Below, piece after piece: positions 9,542 to 20,405 of a stretch of 64,000 bases of DNA. The translations under genes and the position numbers were made by a program. The notes beneath the pieces are model-generated. The model made no database searches, had not been told where the DNA came from, and saw only the letters and a list, made by a program, of their open reading frames with translations. Source of the DNA: Okapia johnstoni (taxonomy: Eukaryota; Chordata; Mammalia; Artiodactyla; Giraffidae); the NCBI GenBank assembly GCA_024291935.2, contig CM044313.1, positions 85,497,001 through 85,561,000 of the forward strand, given 5' to 3'. How positions within the stretch are numbered: the stretch's first letter is position 1; each line of letters begins with the position of its first letter.

Positions 9542-11395
9542 GTTGTTCAGTCACTAAGTCGTGTCCAACTCTTTGCAACCCCATGGACTGCAGCACGCCA
9601 GGCTTCTCATTATCTCTCAGAGTTTGCTCAAACTTATGTCCACTGAGTTTGTGATACCATCCAGCCATCTCACCCTCTGTTGCGCTCTTCTAATCCAGCC
9701 CTCGATCTCTCCCAGCATCAAGGATTTTTCCAGTGAATCAGCTCATTGCATCAGGTGGCCAAAGTATTGGAGCTTCAGCTTCAGCTGCTTATCTCTCCCT
9801 GTTCTTCTCTGGAATCCTGCATTCAATTGGGTATATCTTTCCTTTTCTCCTTTCCCTTTTGATTTTCTTCTTTCCTCAGCTATTTGTGAGACCTCCATAG
9901 ACAATCATTTGCCTTCCTGCATGTCTTTTTCTTTGAGATGGTTTTGGTCACCAGCTCCTGTCATCAAATGTACAATGTTTCGAACTTCCATCCATAGTTC
10001 TTAGGCATGCTACTGGATCTAATTCCTTGCATCTATTTATCACTTCCACTGTATAATCATATGAGATTTTATTCAGGTCATACCTGAATGGTCTAGTGGT
10101 TTTCCTTACTGTCTTAAATTTAAGTTTGAATTTTGCAATAAGGAGTTCATGATCTGAGCCACAATCAGCTCCAGGTCTTGTTTTTGCTGACTGTATAGAG
10201 TTTCTCCATCTTCAGCAGCAAGTAATATAATCAATCTGATTCTGGTGTTAACCATCTGGTTATGTACATGTGTAGAGTAGTCTCTTATTTGTTGGAAGAG
10301 GGTGTTTGCTGTGATCAGTGTGTTCTCTTGGTAAAACTCTGTTAGCTTTTGCCCTGTTTCATTTTGTACTCTAGAGCCAAACTTGCTTGTTACCCTAGGT
10401 ATCTCTTGACTTCCTACTTTTGTATTCCAGTCCCCTATGATGAAAAGGACATCTTTTTTTGTGTTTGTTCTAGAAGACCTTGTAGGTCTTCATAAAACCT
10501 CTCAGCGTCAGCTTCTTCAGCATTAGTGGCTGGGGCATAGACTTGCATTACTGTGGTGCTTAATGCTTTGCCTTTGAAATGAACTGAGATCACTATGACG
10601 TTTTTGAGATTACACACAAGTACTGCATTTCAGTACTTGTTGGCTCTGAAGGCTACTCCATTTCTTCTAAGGAATTGTTTCCCACATAGTAGATATAATG
10701 ATCATCTGAATTATATTTGCCCATTTTCATTCATTTAAGCTCACTGATTTCTAAAATGTTGATATTCACTCTTGCTATATGCTGCTTGACCACATCCAAT
10801 TTACCTTAATTTATGAGCCAAAAATTCCAGATTCCTATGCAATATTGTTCTCTACAGCATCAGATTTTACTTTCACCACCAGACACATACACAACAGGAC
10901 ATAGTTTCTGCTTTGGCCCAGCCTCTTTATTCCTCCTGGAGCTATTTCTCCACTCTTCCCCAGTTGCATATTGGACACCTACTGACCGAGGGGGCTCATA
11001 TTCCAGTCTCATATCATTTTGCCTTTTCATACTTTTCTTGGGGTTCTCGTGGCAAGAATACTGAAGTGGTTTACTATTTCCTTCTCAAGTGGATCATGTC
11101 TTGTCATAACTCCAACATGTCCTGTTTGTCCTGGGTGGCCCTGTATGGCATGGTTCATAGCTCATTGAGTTACACAAGACTGTGTTCCATGTGTTCATTT
11201 TAGCTAGCTTTCTGTGATTGTTGCTTTCATTCTGGAGGATGTGAGATTTTAGTTCTTGGTTCTTCTCTTTGCCCTCTGATGAATGAGGACAAGAGGCTTG
11301 CTTGTACAAGCTTCCTAATGGGAGGTACTGGCTGTGGGGAAAACTGGGTCCTCCTCTAGTGGGCAGGGTAATGCTCAGAAAATCTTTAATCTAAT
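9542..11395 (-). mobile_element. BovB LINE with 5' region kept and reverse transcriptase deleted
   Basis: On the minus strand the element runs from a 5' leader (about 11395 down to 10620) through the APE-type endonuclease (about 10620-10180) and the linker to about 9790. It then jumps straight to the last ~250 bp of BovB (9542-9788). The reverse transcriptase is absent. The endonuclease metal-binding stretch is still readable as IIGDWNTKVGSQEIPRV (about 10445-10390), with GDW intact. Other translated pieces are QVYAPATNAEEADAERFYEDLQ and FQQIRDYSTHVHNQMV. The junction near 9785-9795 shows no GT-AG signature. It is the only copy here that reaches into the BovB 5' leader; its tail is the old CAA-type (plus gttgttcag). 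Confidence 0.9.
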
Positions 11396-11486
11396 TTTCA
11401 TATATATGTATATTCATATTTATGCACATATATGCACATATACATATATACATATAGAGCATATATACATATATACTATATATCAT
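11396..11486. repeat. AT-rich simple repeat
   Basis: Imperfect TATA/CATA microsatellite (atatacatatatacatatag and similar) directly at the 5' end of the BovB copy. Reading frames across it are low complexity. Confidence 0.85.
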
Positions 11487-11539
11487 GTAGGCTAAAACAT
11501 CACAAGTTTATTACATTTAAAGTTTTGGTGATCAGCATT

Positions 11540-11780
11540 AACACAGGTGTCATGGGCTACAATGATCAGAATGTCAAGCAAGGCTGTATTGCTTCTGAAG
11601 GCTCTAGGACGGTGGTCCCCAGCTTTTATTTTCACCAGGGACAGGTTTCTGGAAGGCAGTTTCCATAGTTTGTCTACATTCTTTGGCTTATGGCCTCCGA
11701 CCATCTTCCAAGCCAACAGCGGCCAGTCAAGTCTCTCTCTCATATCATATTACTCTGATAGTTATTCTTCTGCTCTATCT
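11540..11780 (-). mobile_element. MLT1-type LTR fragment (copy A)
   Basis: The plus strand shows the antisense order of a MaLR/MLT1 LTR: agaatgtcaagcaaggctgt, tctgaaggctctagg, then ctttggcttatggcctccg and atcatattactctgatag. A short foreign-looking stretch (ggtggtccccagcttttatt) sits in the middle. This is an ancient solo LTR remnant with no viral coding sequence. Confidence 0.55.
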
Positions 11781-11799
11781 TCCGTATTCAAGGAGGACA

Positions 11800-11965
11800 G
11801 AAACTGTATCCATTACTCACTGGGTACCTGTGCAGTTCTGGAGTTCAGAGGTCCAGTGGGTTTTATAAGGGTCATATCAAGGTGTCAGCAGGTGTCTATT
11901 TCTTATGGAGGGTCTAGGGGAGATCCTGTTTCCCTGCCTTTTCCAGTTTCTAGAGGCTATACGAG
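11800..11965 (-). mobile_element. MLT1-type LTR fragment (copy B)
   Basis: A second antisense MLT1-like piece: cagttctggagttcagaggt, atcaaggtgtcagcaggtgt, tctaggggagatcctgtttc and ttttccagtttctagaggct. It covers the LTR interval that should precede copy A, so the LTR is rearranged or two copies are adjacent. Confidence 0.55.
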
Positions 11966-11984
11966 TTTAGAGTGACTCATGTTG

Positions 11985-12058
11985 GAATCAGTGCTCAGTC
12001 ATTTACTAGCTGTGTAATATTGGGAAGTTATATCTCTTAGAAGCTCAATATATTTGCA
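11985..12058 (+). mobile_element. MIR SINE core fragment
   Basis: Contains the MIR core catttactagctgtgtaata followed by ttgggaagttatatctctta. Only the central part is preserved. Confidence 0.6.
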
Positions 12059-12069
12059 TATATAATGGA

Positions 12070-12278
12070 ATGTGTATTAGTCACTCAGTTGTGTCTGACT
12101 CTTTGTGACCCCATGGACTGTAGCCTGCCAGGCTCCTCTGTCCATAGAATTCTCCAGGCAAGAATACTGGAGTGGGTTACCATTTCCTTCTCCAAGGGAA
12201 GTTCCCCAACCCAGGGATTGAACCCTGGTCTCCTGCATTTCAAGCAGATTCTTTACTGTCTGATCTATCAGGGAAGCC
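12070..12278 (-). mobile_element. Bov-tA-type SINE
   Basis: The plus strand begins with the antisense body end (tagtcactcagttgtgtctg), passes the antisense B-box (cccagggattgaaccctgg) and ends at the antisense head (gatctatcagggaagcc). A short possible TSD, taatgga, flanks it at 12063-12069 and 12284-12290. Confidence 0.92.
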
Positions 12279-12331
12279 TTATTTAATGGAGTAAGAGTAG
12301 TATATAATTCATAGGACAGTGATTCAAAAAA

Positions 12332-12541
12332 TGTGCTTAGTCACTCATTCATGTCCAACTCTTTGTGACACCAAGGACCGTAGCCTGCCAGGCTCCTCTG
12401 TCCATTGGGATTCTCCAGGCAAGAAAACTGGAGTGGGTTGCCATGCCCTCCTCCAGGTGATTTTCCCAACCCAGGGGTAGAACCCAGGTCTCCTGAATTG
12501 CAGGCAGATTCTTTACTGTCTGAGTCACTAAGGAAGCCCAG
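12332..12541 (-). mobile_element. Bov-tA-type SINE
   Basis: Same orientation and layout as the SINE 50 bp upstream, ending at tgagtcactaaggaagccc. Imperfect flanking repeats (ttcaaaaaat and ttcaaacaat) suggest a decayed TSD. The two SINEs differ at many positions, so this is two insertions rather than a tandem duplication. Confidence 0.92.
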
Positions 12542-12738
12542 TTCAAACAATTGAACTCACTAAAAGTATCTTACACATTTTATCAAAAGTGATTCCCAAA
12601 AATTTGATTTTGTAGTTCAGGGTTGCAATTTTGATATTCATATTTTAAAAAAAGTGTTTATTAAATATGAAGGTCAATATTTAATGATCTAACTTATCAA
12701 TGGACAATTTTTCCATGAATTGTCTATTACAATGTTTA
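12542..12738. other. Short spacer, nothing recognised
   Basis: AT-rich spacer between the SINE pair and the folded-back BovB. Confidence 0.5.
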
Positions 12739-13212
12739 ATTGATCTCCTTGCCCTCCAAGGGACTCTCAAGAGTCTTCTCCAACACCACAGTTCAAAAGC
12801 ATCAATTCTTTGGTGCTCAGCTTTCTTTATAGTCCAACTCTCACATCCATACATGACCACTGGAAAAACCATAGCCTTGACTAGACAGACTTTTGTGGAC
12901 AAAGTAATGTCTCTGCTCTTTATATATGTTGTCTAGGTTGGTCATAACTTTCCTTCCATGGAGTAAGCGTCTTCTAATTTCACGGCTGCAATCTCCATCT
13001 GCAGTGATTTTGGAGCCCCAAAAAATAAAGTCAGCCACTGTTTCCACTGTTTCCCCACCTATTTGCCATGAAGTTATGGGACCAGATGCCGTGATCTTAG
13101 TTTTCTGAATGTTGAGCTTTAAGCCAACTTTTTCACTCTCCTCTTTCACTTTCCTCAAGAGGCTCTTTAGTTCTTTTTCACTTTCTGCCATAAGAGTGGT
13201 TTTATCTGCATA
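12739..13212 (-). mobile_element. BovB LINE fragment, minus arm of an inversion
   Basis: Minus-strand BovB reverse transcriptase C-terminal region: MAESEKELKSLLRKVKEESEKVGLKLNIQKTK, then GGETVETVADFIFWGSK and the RRLLRVPW block. It lacks both its 3' terminus and everything upstream of YADD. At about 13212 it switches to plus-strand BovB. Confidence 0.9.
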
Positions 13213-13386
13213 TATTATATTGAGAGTTGGCTTAAAGAAGGCTGAGAGTCAAAGAATTGATGCTTTTGAACTGTGGTTTTGGAAAAGACTTTTGAGAGTC
13301 CCTTAGACAGCAAAGAAATCAAACCAGTCAGTCCTAAAGGGCATCAACCCTGAATATTCATTGGAAGGACTGATGCTGAAACTCGT
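13213..13386 (+). mobile_element. BovB LINE fragment, plus arm of an inversion
   Basis: Plus-strand BovB repeating the interval of the minus arm: aaagaaggctgagagtcaaa, gaattgatgcttttgaactg, then gaatattcattggaaggact. It ends abruptly at ctgatgctgaaact, before the BovB 3' end. Together with 12739-12840 it forms a roughly 100-bp inverted repeat. Confidence 0.88.
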
Positions 13387-14030
13387 TTCCTCTACCTTCT
13401 GGGATAATAAAACTTTGAAAAAAGAGATAAACATTGACAAGTGGAAGGAGTTTTCTGGTCACCTGAAGAATAGTTTTCCCACTTCTAATTAATCACATGT
13501 CAGCTGCTGGGCATGTGTAATTAATGGCTCATACCCCCAAAGCTGTAATATATAAACACATTTCTTATCTGGTTAGAGAAATAGTAGCATGCTGATGATC
13601 ACTGCAAATGAGATTGCCTTGCTAATCTGGTCTTTAACTATTGAAGGCAGTGCATTAATTCATGTCAGTATGAAAATAGCAAACAGATTAGTTGGAAATA
13701 AAATGCATAGAATGATGCAGCATAAATATTAGTTTACACATATTCATATACATATTATATAAAGACAAAAATCAACTGCATTGCATACATTGTTTACTAT
13801 GAACATGCCAGAGGCACAATAAAAATAGGTAAAAAAATCTGGCTTCAAAGAGCTGCTGTAACCCTTGCTAACTATAGAATTTAGGAGAATTAGTTAATTT
13901 TTTGAATTGTCTTTTTCTCAAATGTAAAAGAAGGAAGCATAATTCCAACTGTAAAGATTTTCAGAAATACATATAATTACTTTTTTATTTGGTTTTTAAT
14001 TTTGAGCTAAAATTGATATATAACATTGAG
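13387..14030. other. Low-repeat interval, possible non-coding element
   Basis: Little recognisable repeat apart from a doubtful MIR-like stretch at about 13860-13950. The part at 13440-13640 holds several TAATTA-type words and an E-box cluster. No coding frame. A conserved non-coding element is possible but cannot be judged from a single genome. Confidence 0.3.
13486..13525. promoter_or_regulatory. Near-palindromic TAATTA/E-box cluster (candidate)
   Basis: TAATTAATCACATG on the left and its approximate reverse complement GCATGTGTAATTAAT on the right flank a central CAGCTG. TAATTA is the homeodomain core and CACATG/CAGCTG are E-box words. What is seen is the symmetry; any regulatory role is inference. 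Confidence 0.25.
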
Positions 14031-14034
14031 TAAT

Positions 14035-14930
14035 TTTATTTTTTTAAATTGAAGTATACTTGATTTGCGATGTTGTGCTATTAATAGTTTCAGGTGTACA
14101 GCACAGTAATTCAGGTATATATTTATATTCTTTTTCAAATACTTTTCCTTTTTAGGTTATTATAAAATAACACTGAGTAATTTTAAAGTATACAATGTGT
14201 TGATTTGAAACATTTAAATATATGATCTCTACCATAGTGCTAGTTGGCACTTCTCTCATACCACATAATATTTCTTTCTTGTGGTGAGAAAAATTAAGAT
14301 CTAGTTAGTCTCTTAGCAACTTGAAATTTATATTCAGTTCTGTTGATTATAATCACTATGATCTACATTAGATTTCAATAACTTATTTACCTACTCAATT
14401 GCAAATTTGTATGCTTAAACAGACCTCCCTAATATCCCTAACCCCCTGGTAACCACCTGGTAACTCTTGGTAACCACCATTCTATTCTCTTGTTTTTTGA
14501 GCTTTTTTTTTCAGATTTCACATATAAGTGATATTAAACAGTGTTTGCCTTTGACTTACTTCACATAGCATAATGCTCTCAAGGTCCTTCCATGTGATCA
14601 CAAGTGGTAGGATTTTCTTTTCTGTCATGGCTGAATACTATTCCATTGTATGTATATATATATATACATACATACATATATATATATAAAATACATATAC
14701 ATATATATATATACACACATATATATATACATATACATATATATATATATATATTCTCTTAATCATCTCATCTCTTGCCACACACTTAGATCACTTAGAT
14801 TGTTTCTATGTCTTGGCTATTGTGATAGTGCTGCAATAAATATGAAAGTAAAGACATATTTCAATATCTTGTTTTTCTCTCCTTTGGCTATATACTCAGA
14901 AGTAAAATATTTAATTGGAACTTTACCCCA
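14035..14930 (-). mobile_element. L1M LINE 3' region
   Basis: The plus strand is the antisense of an L1 3' region: ttgaagtatacttgatttgc, ctaaccccctggtaaccacc, tcttggtaaccaccattcta, catagcataatgctctcaag, and after an AT microsatellite tttctatgtcttggctattg. It is interrupted and stretched by the simple repeat at 14649-14757. Confidence 0.7.
14649..14757. repeat. AT/ATAC microsatellite
   Basis: About 110 bp of alternating tatatata and catacata units, grown inside the L1M at its attccattgta site. It is likely length-variable and hairpin-prone. An apparent 97-codon frame across it is low complexity (Tyr/Ile repeats) and not a gene. Confidence 0.9.
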
Positions 14931-15422
14931 AGGCAACAGATAATATTGATAAGACACCATGGTTATTTGCAAAAGTACAAGTCTTCAAACAGCATACTGA
15001 AAGCTAGCTACACCACTCTTAAAACTGTAACCTATAGTAAAGATATAAATAAAGATTACTGGAGGACTTGGAAGATAATTTATCCAAAGAGAGCTACTGA
15101 TTTGCTGTAAACATTTTCTCTACAATTTTGGAAAGAAGAGGATTTCCCTGTGAACTCAGAACTAGAGAGAAGAGCTTAGCATATAGCCAACTCAAGAAAC
15201 AGAATATAAATCTACTGCAGTTGGGACTGGGAGATCCAATGGGCTAGTGTTTAACACTTTTCAGCTGATTTTAAAGTTTGAGAAAAGTGTGTTTGGCACT
15301 GAAGAAAACCTGAGGGGACATAGCTATCCACAGACAGATCCTTACTGCTTGAGTTTGTTTTCTGTGGAGCACAATAGGTACAATATATGAGGGACAACCA
15401 GTGTGAGACCATATGAAGAGAG
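14931..15422. other. Unassigned DNA
   Basis: No recognised repeat, coding frame or strong structure. Confidence 0.5.
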
Positions 15423-15424
15423 GA

Positions 15425-15618
15425 GATGTGTGCTCAGTTGTGTCCGACTCTTTGTGACCTCGTAGACTGCAGCCTGCCAGGCTTCTCTGTCCGTGGGATT
15501 TCTCAGACAAGAATACAGGAGTGGGATGCCGTTTCCGCCTCCAGGGGATCTTCCAGACCCAGGGATTGAACCTGAATCTTCTGCATTAGCAGGTGGATTC
15601 TTTTCCACTGAGCCACCT
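15425..15618 (-). mobile_element. Bov-tA-type SINE
   Basis: Antisense body end gtgctcagttgtgtccgact, antisense B-box cccagggattgaacctgaa and antisense head cactgagccacctggaa. Several CpGs survive, suggesting moderate age. Confidence 0.92.
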
Positions 15619-15619
15619 G

Positions 15620-16114
15620 GAAGTGGGAGACCACTTTATGTCCTGGCCAGAATGGTTCTTGGAGGAGTGAGTGACAGCAGTTGGAAGAAGCTGAAGATAT
15701 TGCTGCATTCCTGAGTGGGCATTACTAACAACAACAAGTGAAGGATTTCTAGTGTTAAAATGTCTCCTGGGAAAACACACAAATGCTGTCTCAAAGCAAT
15801 AAAATAGAATTTTTATGTGTTTTAAACTGTTTTAATCAAGTGAAAATTTACTGGTATTCCTCCTTCTTCTTCCCTCTCTTTTTCTGCCATCTTGACCTGT
15901 TAGAAATAAGGACTGGCTTGTTAAAACAAAGTAGGAAGCTGAAAATGGTGGGGGAGGAGGAAGCTTTTTTATCCCCTTACCATGTTTTAGGACTAATACA
16001 CTTTGCCAGCCATTGTTGATGAAGACAATATAAACTAAAAATTCAGAATGCTTAAGGAACTAGAGGTTTTATATTACTGAAATGTGATTCTTTGGCAAAT
16101 TTAACCTGATCTAG
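15620..16114. other. Unassigned DNA
   Basis: Includes a short purine-rich run (gtgggggaggaggaagc, near 15950). No repeat family, RNA gene or credible frame recognised. Confidence 0.5.
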
Positions 16115-16122
16115 GGAACAAA

Positions 16123-16261
16123 ATCTGGAGGAGGGCATGGCAGTCCACTCCAGTATTCTTGCCTGGAGAATCCCCATGTACAGAGCAGTCTGGCAGGCTA
16201 CAGTCCATAGGGTGGCAAAGAGTCTGACCTGACTGAAGCGACTTAGCATGCACACATGTAA
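16123..16261 (+). mobile_element. Bov-A-type SINE, head missing
   Basis: Starts within the body (tctggaggagggcatggcag) and ends gaagcgacttagcatgcaca. An 8-bp repeat, ggaacaaa, at 16115-16122 and 16262-16269 is a plausible TSD, making this a 5'-truncated insertion. Confidence 0.85.
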
Positions 16262-16760
16262 GGAACAAAGAGTAATAAGAAGAGTTATTCATGGCAGGTT
16301 AAAATTAGACTACTGAATAAAATAAGAGCAACAGTAGAAAAAATATCTTTGAAATATCATTTAATCCTACAGTGCAGCAAAACAGCATGGTTAAAACATT
16401 TACTCCCCTTTGTAGATACATCTAAATCACCATCTAGGCAACAGCAAACACTCTACAATGTTGCTTCCTTATCTTCCCCTCAGGATAGCATCTGTATTAT
16501 GTGCATGTAGATAAAACTTATTGTCTATCTATAATGACTCCAATCTGTCTTAATATGTTAAAACATAATCAATTCCTTAAGAATAAACCTATCTTATTCT
16601 GCTTGATAATGAGTTGAAATCTACAAATGAGTAGATGAATGCAGAAAGAAATGAAAGGTAGGTCAAGAGCTGTGTTAAAATATGTATCTCATAATAAAAA
16701 CCAAAGTAATCCACATGAATGAAAAATCACTGATATCATTTTGTTTAACAAATGATGTTC
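16262..16760. other. Unassigned DNA
   Basis: AT-rich, no recognised element. Confidence 0.5.
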
Positions 16761-16762
16761 AG

Positions 16763-16950
16763 TCTTGCCTGCCAATGCAGGAGCCACAGGAAACCCAGGT
16801 TCAATCCCTAAGTGGTGATGATCTTCTGGAGGAAGACATGGCAACTCGCTCCACTATTCTTAGTTGGAGAATCTCATGGACAGAGGAGCCTGGTGGCCTA
16901 TAGTCCATAGGGTTGAAAATAATTGGACACGAATAAGCAACTAACCGTGC
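16763..16950 (+). mobile_element. Bov-tA-type SINE
   Basis: Degenerate head with tgcctgccaatgcaggagcc and B-box-like ggttcaatccctaagtgg, then the body through agcctggtggcctatagtcc. It belongs to the subgroup whose head reads 'gccaatgcaggag', like 21616, 27988 and 43056. Confidence 0.88.
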
Positions 16951-17214
16951 ATTTTCAGTCAGATATCCTATTTGTATTACAATATGGAGAATGGGGTTAG
17001 GGGGAAAGTTCTCAACATATAAATATTGTTTGAAAGTATGTAACTGGATAAAATCATGAAGAAAATAAATTCATAAAAAAAGAAGTAAAAGCAACGATTC
17101 CTGGTCACTCCAATAATAAGAGAGGAGCAGAAGTCAGTAAAGAAGACTTAGAACACATTGTCTGCCATCTAGAAGGAAAGGAAGAAGAGTGTGCTAACTA
17201 AAATGTAAGACAAA
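16951..17214. other. Unassigned DNA
   Basis: AT-rich spacer between a SINE and an L1M end; nothing recognised. Confidence 0.45.
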
Positions 17215-17480
17215 AATATGTCTAAGGGTACACACTTGCAACTAGTAGATAAATAAATCTTGATGCAGAGTATAAGGAATATAGACAACAATATTGTATT
17301 ATAATCATCAAACTTGCTGAGACTAGATCTTAATTTTCCCATTCCAAAAAAGAAAGACTAATTATACGTTGTAATAGAGGTGCTATTGTAGGCAACATAC
17401 TACAATATATAAATGTATCAAATCATATGTTGTATACCTTAAATACACATACAGTGTTATATGTCAAATGTTTTTCAATT
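17215..17480 (+). mobile_element. L1M-type 3' end
   Basis: Characteristic order: tattgtattataatcatcaa, gagactagatcttaattttc, ccaaaaaagaaagactaatt, atataaatgtatcaaatcat, then a tatgtcaaat-type terminus. An old L1 3' UTR in sense orientation. Confidence 0.65.
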
Positions 17481-17711
17481 TAAAAAGGCAAAACAAAATT
17501 TCTAAAAAATAGAAACATCATGTCAGTTATCTGCTACTAATCAGTCAGGTCAAATAAAATGAACATTGGCAGTTGATCATTGGTTTTAGCCAATTTGAAA
17601 TTATTGGTGACTTTCTCTAGGGGAGATTTTAGTAATGGATTGGGGAAAAAGACTGGGTAAGGCAGCTGAAGAGAGAATGGGAAAGAGGATATAGAGACAG
17701 GCAATTAATTC

Positions 17712-17840
17712 ATCTGGAGAAGAAATGGCAGCCCATTCCAATATTCTTGCCTGGAGAGTTCCATGGGAGCCTGGTTGGCTACATCCATGAGGTCACAAAG
17801 AGTCAGACATAACTGAACGACTTCACTTTTTGTCACTTTT
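17712..17840 (+). mobile_element. Bov-A-type SINE, 5'-truncated, with 9-bp TSD
   Basis: Begins atctggagaagaaatggcag and ends cataactgaacgacttcact with a short T-rich tail. The 9-bp repeat aattaattc occurs at 17703-17711 and 17841-17849. Confidence 0.9.
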
Positions 17841-18012
17841 AATTAATTCTTCAAAGGAATATGGTTGTGAAGGAGGAGCAGTGATATAGGTAGTAGCAGA
17901 TGGAAAATGTGGAACAAGATACGTTTTATTTTTATTTTTTCAGAAGGCAAAAATAATACCTTAATGTTATTCTGCAAAGTTTTTTTTTTCTTCTTCTTCA
18001 CATTATACATGT
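17841..18012. other. Spacer (target region of a BovB)
   Basis: T-rich sequence that may be the left part of the L1M piece resuming at 20418; the BovB at 18025-20405 inserted into it. Confidence 0.35.
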
Positions 18013-18024
18013 TTCTCCATGTTA

Positions 18025-20405
18025 GTCAGTTCAGTTCAGTTGCTCAGTCATGTCTGACACTTCACGACCCCACGGGCTACAGCACACCAGGCCTTCCTGT
18101 CCATCACTAACTCCCAGAGTTCACCCAAACTCATGTCCATAGAGTTGGTGATGCCATCCAACCATCTCAGTCTCAGTCATCCCCTTCTCCTTCTGCCCTC
18201 AATCTTTCCCAGGATCAGGGTCTTTTCCAATGAGTCAGTTCTTCCCATGATGTGGCCAAAAGTATTGGAGTTTCAGCTTCAGCATCAGTCCTTCCAATGA
18301 ATATTCAGGACTGATTTCATTTAGGATTTAGTAGTTTGATCTCCTTGCAGTCCAAGGGACTCTCAAGAGTCTTTGCCAACACCACAGTTCAAAAGCATCA
18401 ATTTTTGGCACTCAGCTTTCTTTATAGTCCAACTCTCACATCCATACATGACAAATGGAAAAACCCTAGCTTTGACAAGATGGACCATGGTTAACAAAGT
18501 AATGTCTCTGCTTTTTAATATACTGTCTAGGTTGGTCATAATTATTCTTCCAAGGAGCAGGCGTCTTTTAATTTCATGACTCCAGTCACCATCTGCAGTG
18601 ATTTTGAAACCCCACAAAATAAAGTCTGTCACTGTTTCCAGTATCCCCATTTATTTGCCATGAAGAGATGGGACCAGATGCCATGATCTTAGTTTTCTGA
18701 ATGTTGAACTTTAAGCCAACTTTTTCACTCTCCTCTTGCACTTTCATCAAGAGGCTCTTTAGTTCTTTTATGCTTTCTGCCATAAAGGTGGTGTCATCTG
18801 CATATCTGAGGTTACTGATATTTCTCCTGACAATCTTAATTTCACCTTGTCCTTCATCTAGTCCAACATTTCTCACGACGTATACTCTGCATATAAATTA
18901 AATAAGCAGAGTGAAAATATACAGCCTTGACGTACTCCTTTTCCTATTTGGAACCAATCTGTTGTCCCATGTCCAGTTCTAGCTGTTGATTCCTGACCTG
19001 CATACAGGTTTCTCAAGAGACAGGTCAGGTGGCCTGGTATTCCCATCTATTTCAGAATTTTCCACACTTTGTTGTGATCCACACAGTCAAAGGCTTTGGC
19101 ATAGTCAATAAAGCAGAAATAGATGTTTTTCTGGAACTCTCTTGCTTTTTCAATGATCCAACAGACATTGGCAATTTGATCTCTGGTTCCTCTGCCTTTC
19201 TTAAATCCAGCTCGAACTTATGGAAGTTTGTGCTTCATGTACTGTTGAAGCCTGGCTTGGAGAATTTTGAGCATTAATTTACTAGCGTGTGAGATGAGTA
19301 CAATTGTGTGGTAGTTTGAGCATTCTTTGGCATTGCCTTTCTTTGGGACTGAAATGAAAACTGACCTTTTCCAGTCCTGTGGCAACTGCTGAGTTTTCCA
19401 AATTTTCTGGCATATTAATTGCAGCACTTTCACAGTATCATCTTTTAATATTCGAAATAGCTCAACTGGAATTCTATCACCTCCACTAGCTTTGCTCATA
19501 GTGATGCTTCCTAAGGCCCACTTGACTTCACATCAGGATGTCTGGCTCTAGGAGAGTTAACATATCATCTGAGTCATGAAGATCTTTTTTGTACAGTTCT
19601 TCTGAGTATTCTTGCCACCTCGTCTTAATATCTTCTGCTTCTGTTAGGTCCACACCATTTCTGTTGTTTATTGTGCCCATCTTTGCCTGAAAAGTTCCCT
19701 TGGTATCTCTAATTTTCTTGAAGAGATCTCTAGTCTTTCCCATTCTGTTGTTTTCCTCTATTTGTTTGCATTGATTGCCGAGGAAGGCTTTCTTATCTTT
19801 CCTGGCTATTCTTTGGAACTCTGCATTCAAATGGGTATATCTTTTATTTTCTCCTTTGCTTTTAGCTTCTCTTCTTTTCACAGCATTTTGTAAGGCCTCC
19901 TCTGACAACAATTTTGCTTTTTTGTATTTCTTTTTCTTGGGGTTGGTCTTAATCCCTGCCTCCTGTATAATGTCAGGAACCTCTGTCCATTGGTCTTCAG
20001 GAGCTCTATCAAATCTAATCCCTTGAATCTCTTTCTCACTTCCACTGTATAATCATAAGGGATTTGGTTTAGATCATACCTGAGTGGTATTGTGGTTTTG
20101 CCTACTTTTTCAATATAAGTCTGAACTGTCAATAAAGAGTTCATGATCTGAGCCGCAGACAGCTCCCAGTCTTGCTTTTGCTGACTCTATAGAGATTCTC
20201 TATCTTTGGCTGCAAAGAATATAATCAATCTGATTTCGGTATTGACCCTCTGATGATGTCCATATGTAGAGTCTTCTCTTGTGGTTTTGGAAGAGGGTGT
20301 TTGCTATGACCAGTGCATTCTCTTGGCAAAACTCTGTTATCCTTTTCCCTGCTTCATTCTGTACTCCAAGGCCAAATTTGCTTGTTACTCCAGGTATTTC
20401 TTGAC
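18025..20405 (-). mobile_element. BovB LINE, 2.38 kb, with perfect 12-bp TSD
   Basis: Minus-strand BovB from the end of the endonuclease domain (AKTG/SQEIP region near 20400) through the linker, the whole reverse transcriptase and the 3' end with CTGAA-type tail. A perfect TSD, ttctccatgtta, lies at 18013-18024 and 20406-20417. Readable blocks include KRREAKSKGENKRYTHLNAE (19528-19911), SKASGGDRIPVELFRILK (19218-19499), ISNLRYADDTTFMAES (18586-18876) and WGFKITADGDWSHEIK (18363-18650). These lie in different frames, so several frameshifts and stops inactivate it. It is the longest copy with a verified insertion signature. Confidence 0.95.

Noticed and set aside
10813..11309. Frames of 71-96 codons near 11 kb
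   Set aside because: They lie in or antisense to the BovB 5' leader and do not resemble any protein I recognise.
12070..12541. Recent tandem duplication of a SINE
   Set aside because: The two adjacent SINEs differ at many positions and have different flanks, indicating independent insertions.
14650..14943. 97-codon frame over the AT microsatellite
   Set aside because: Low-complexity Tyr/Ile/His repeat from TATA/CATA units, joined to antisense L1M.
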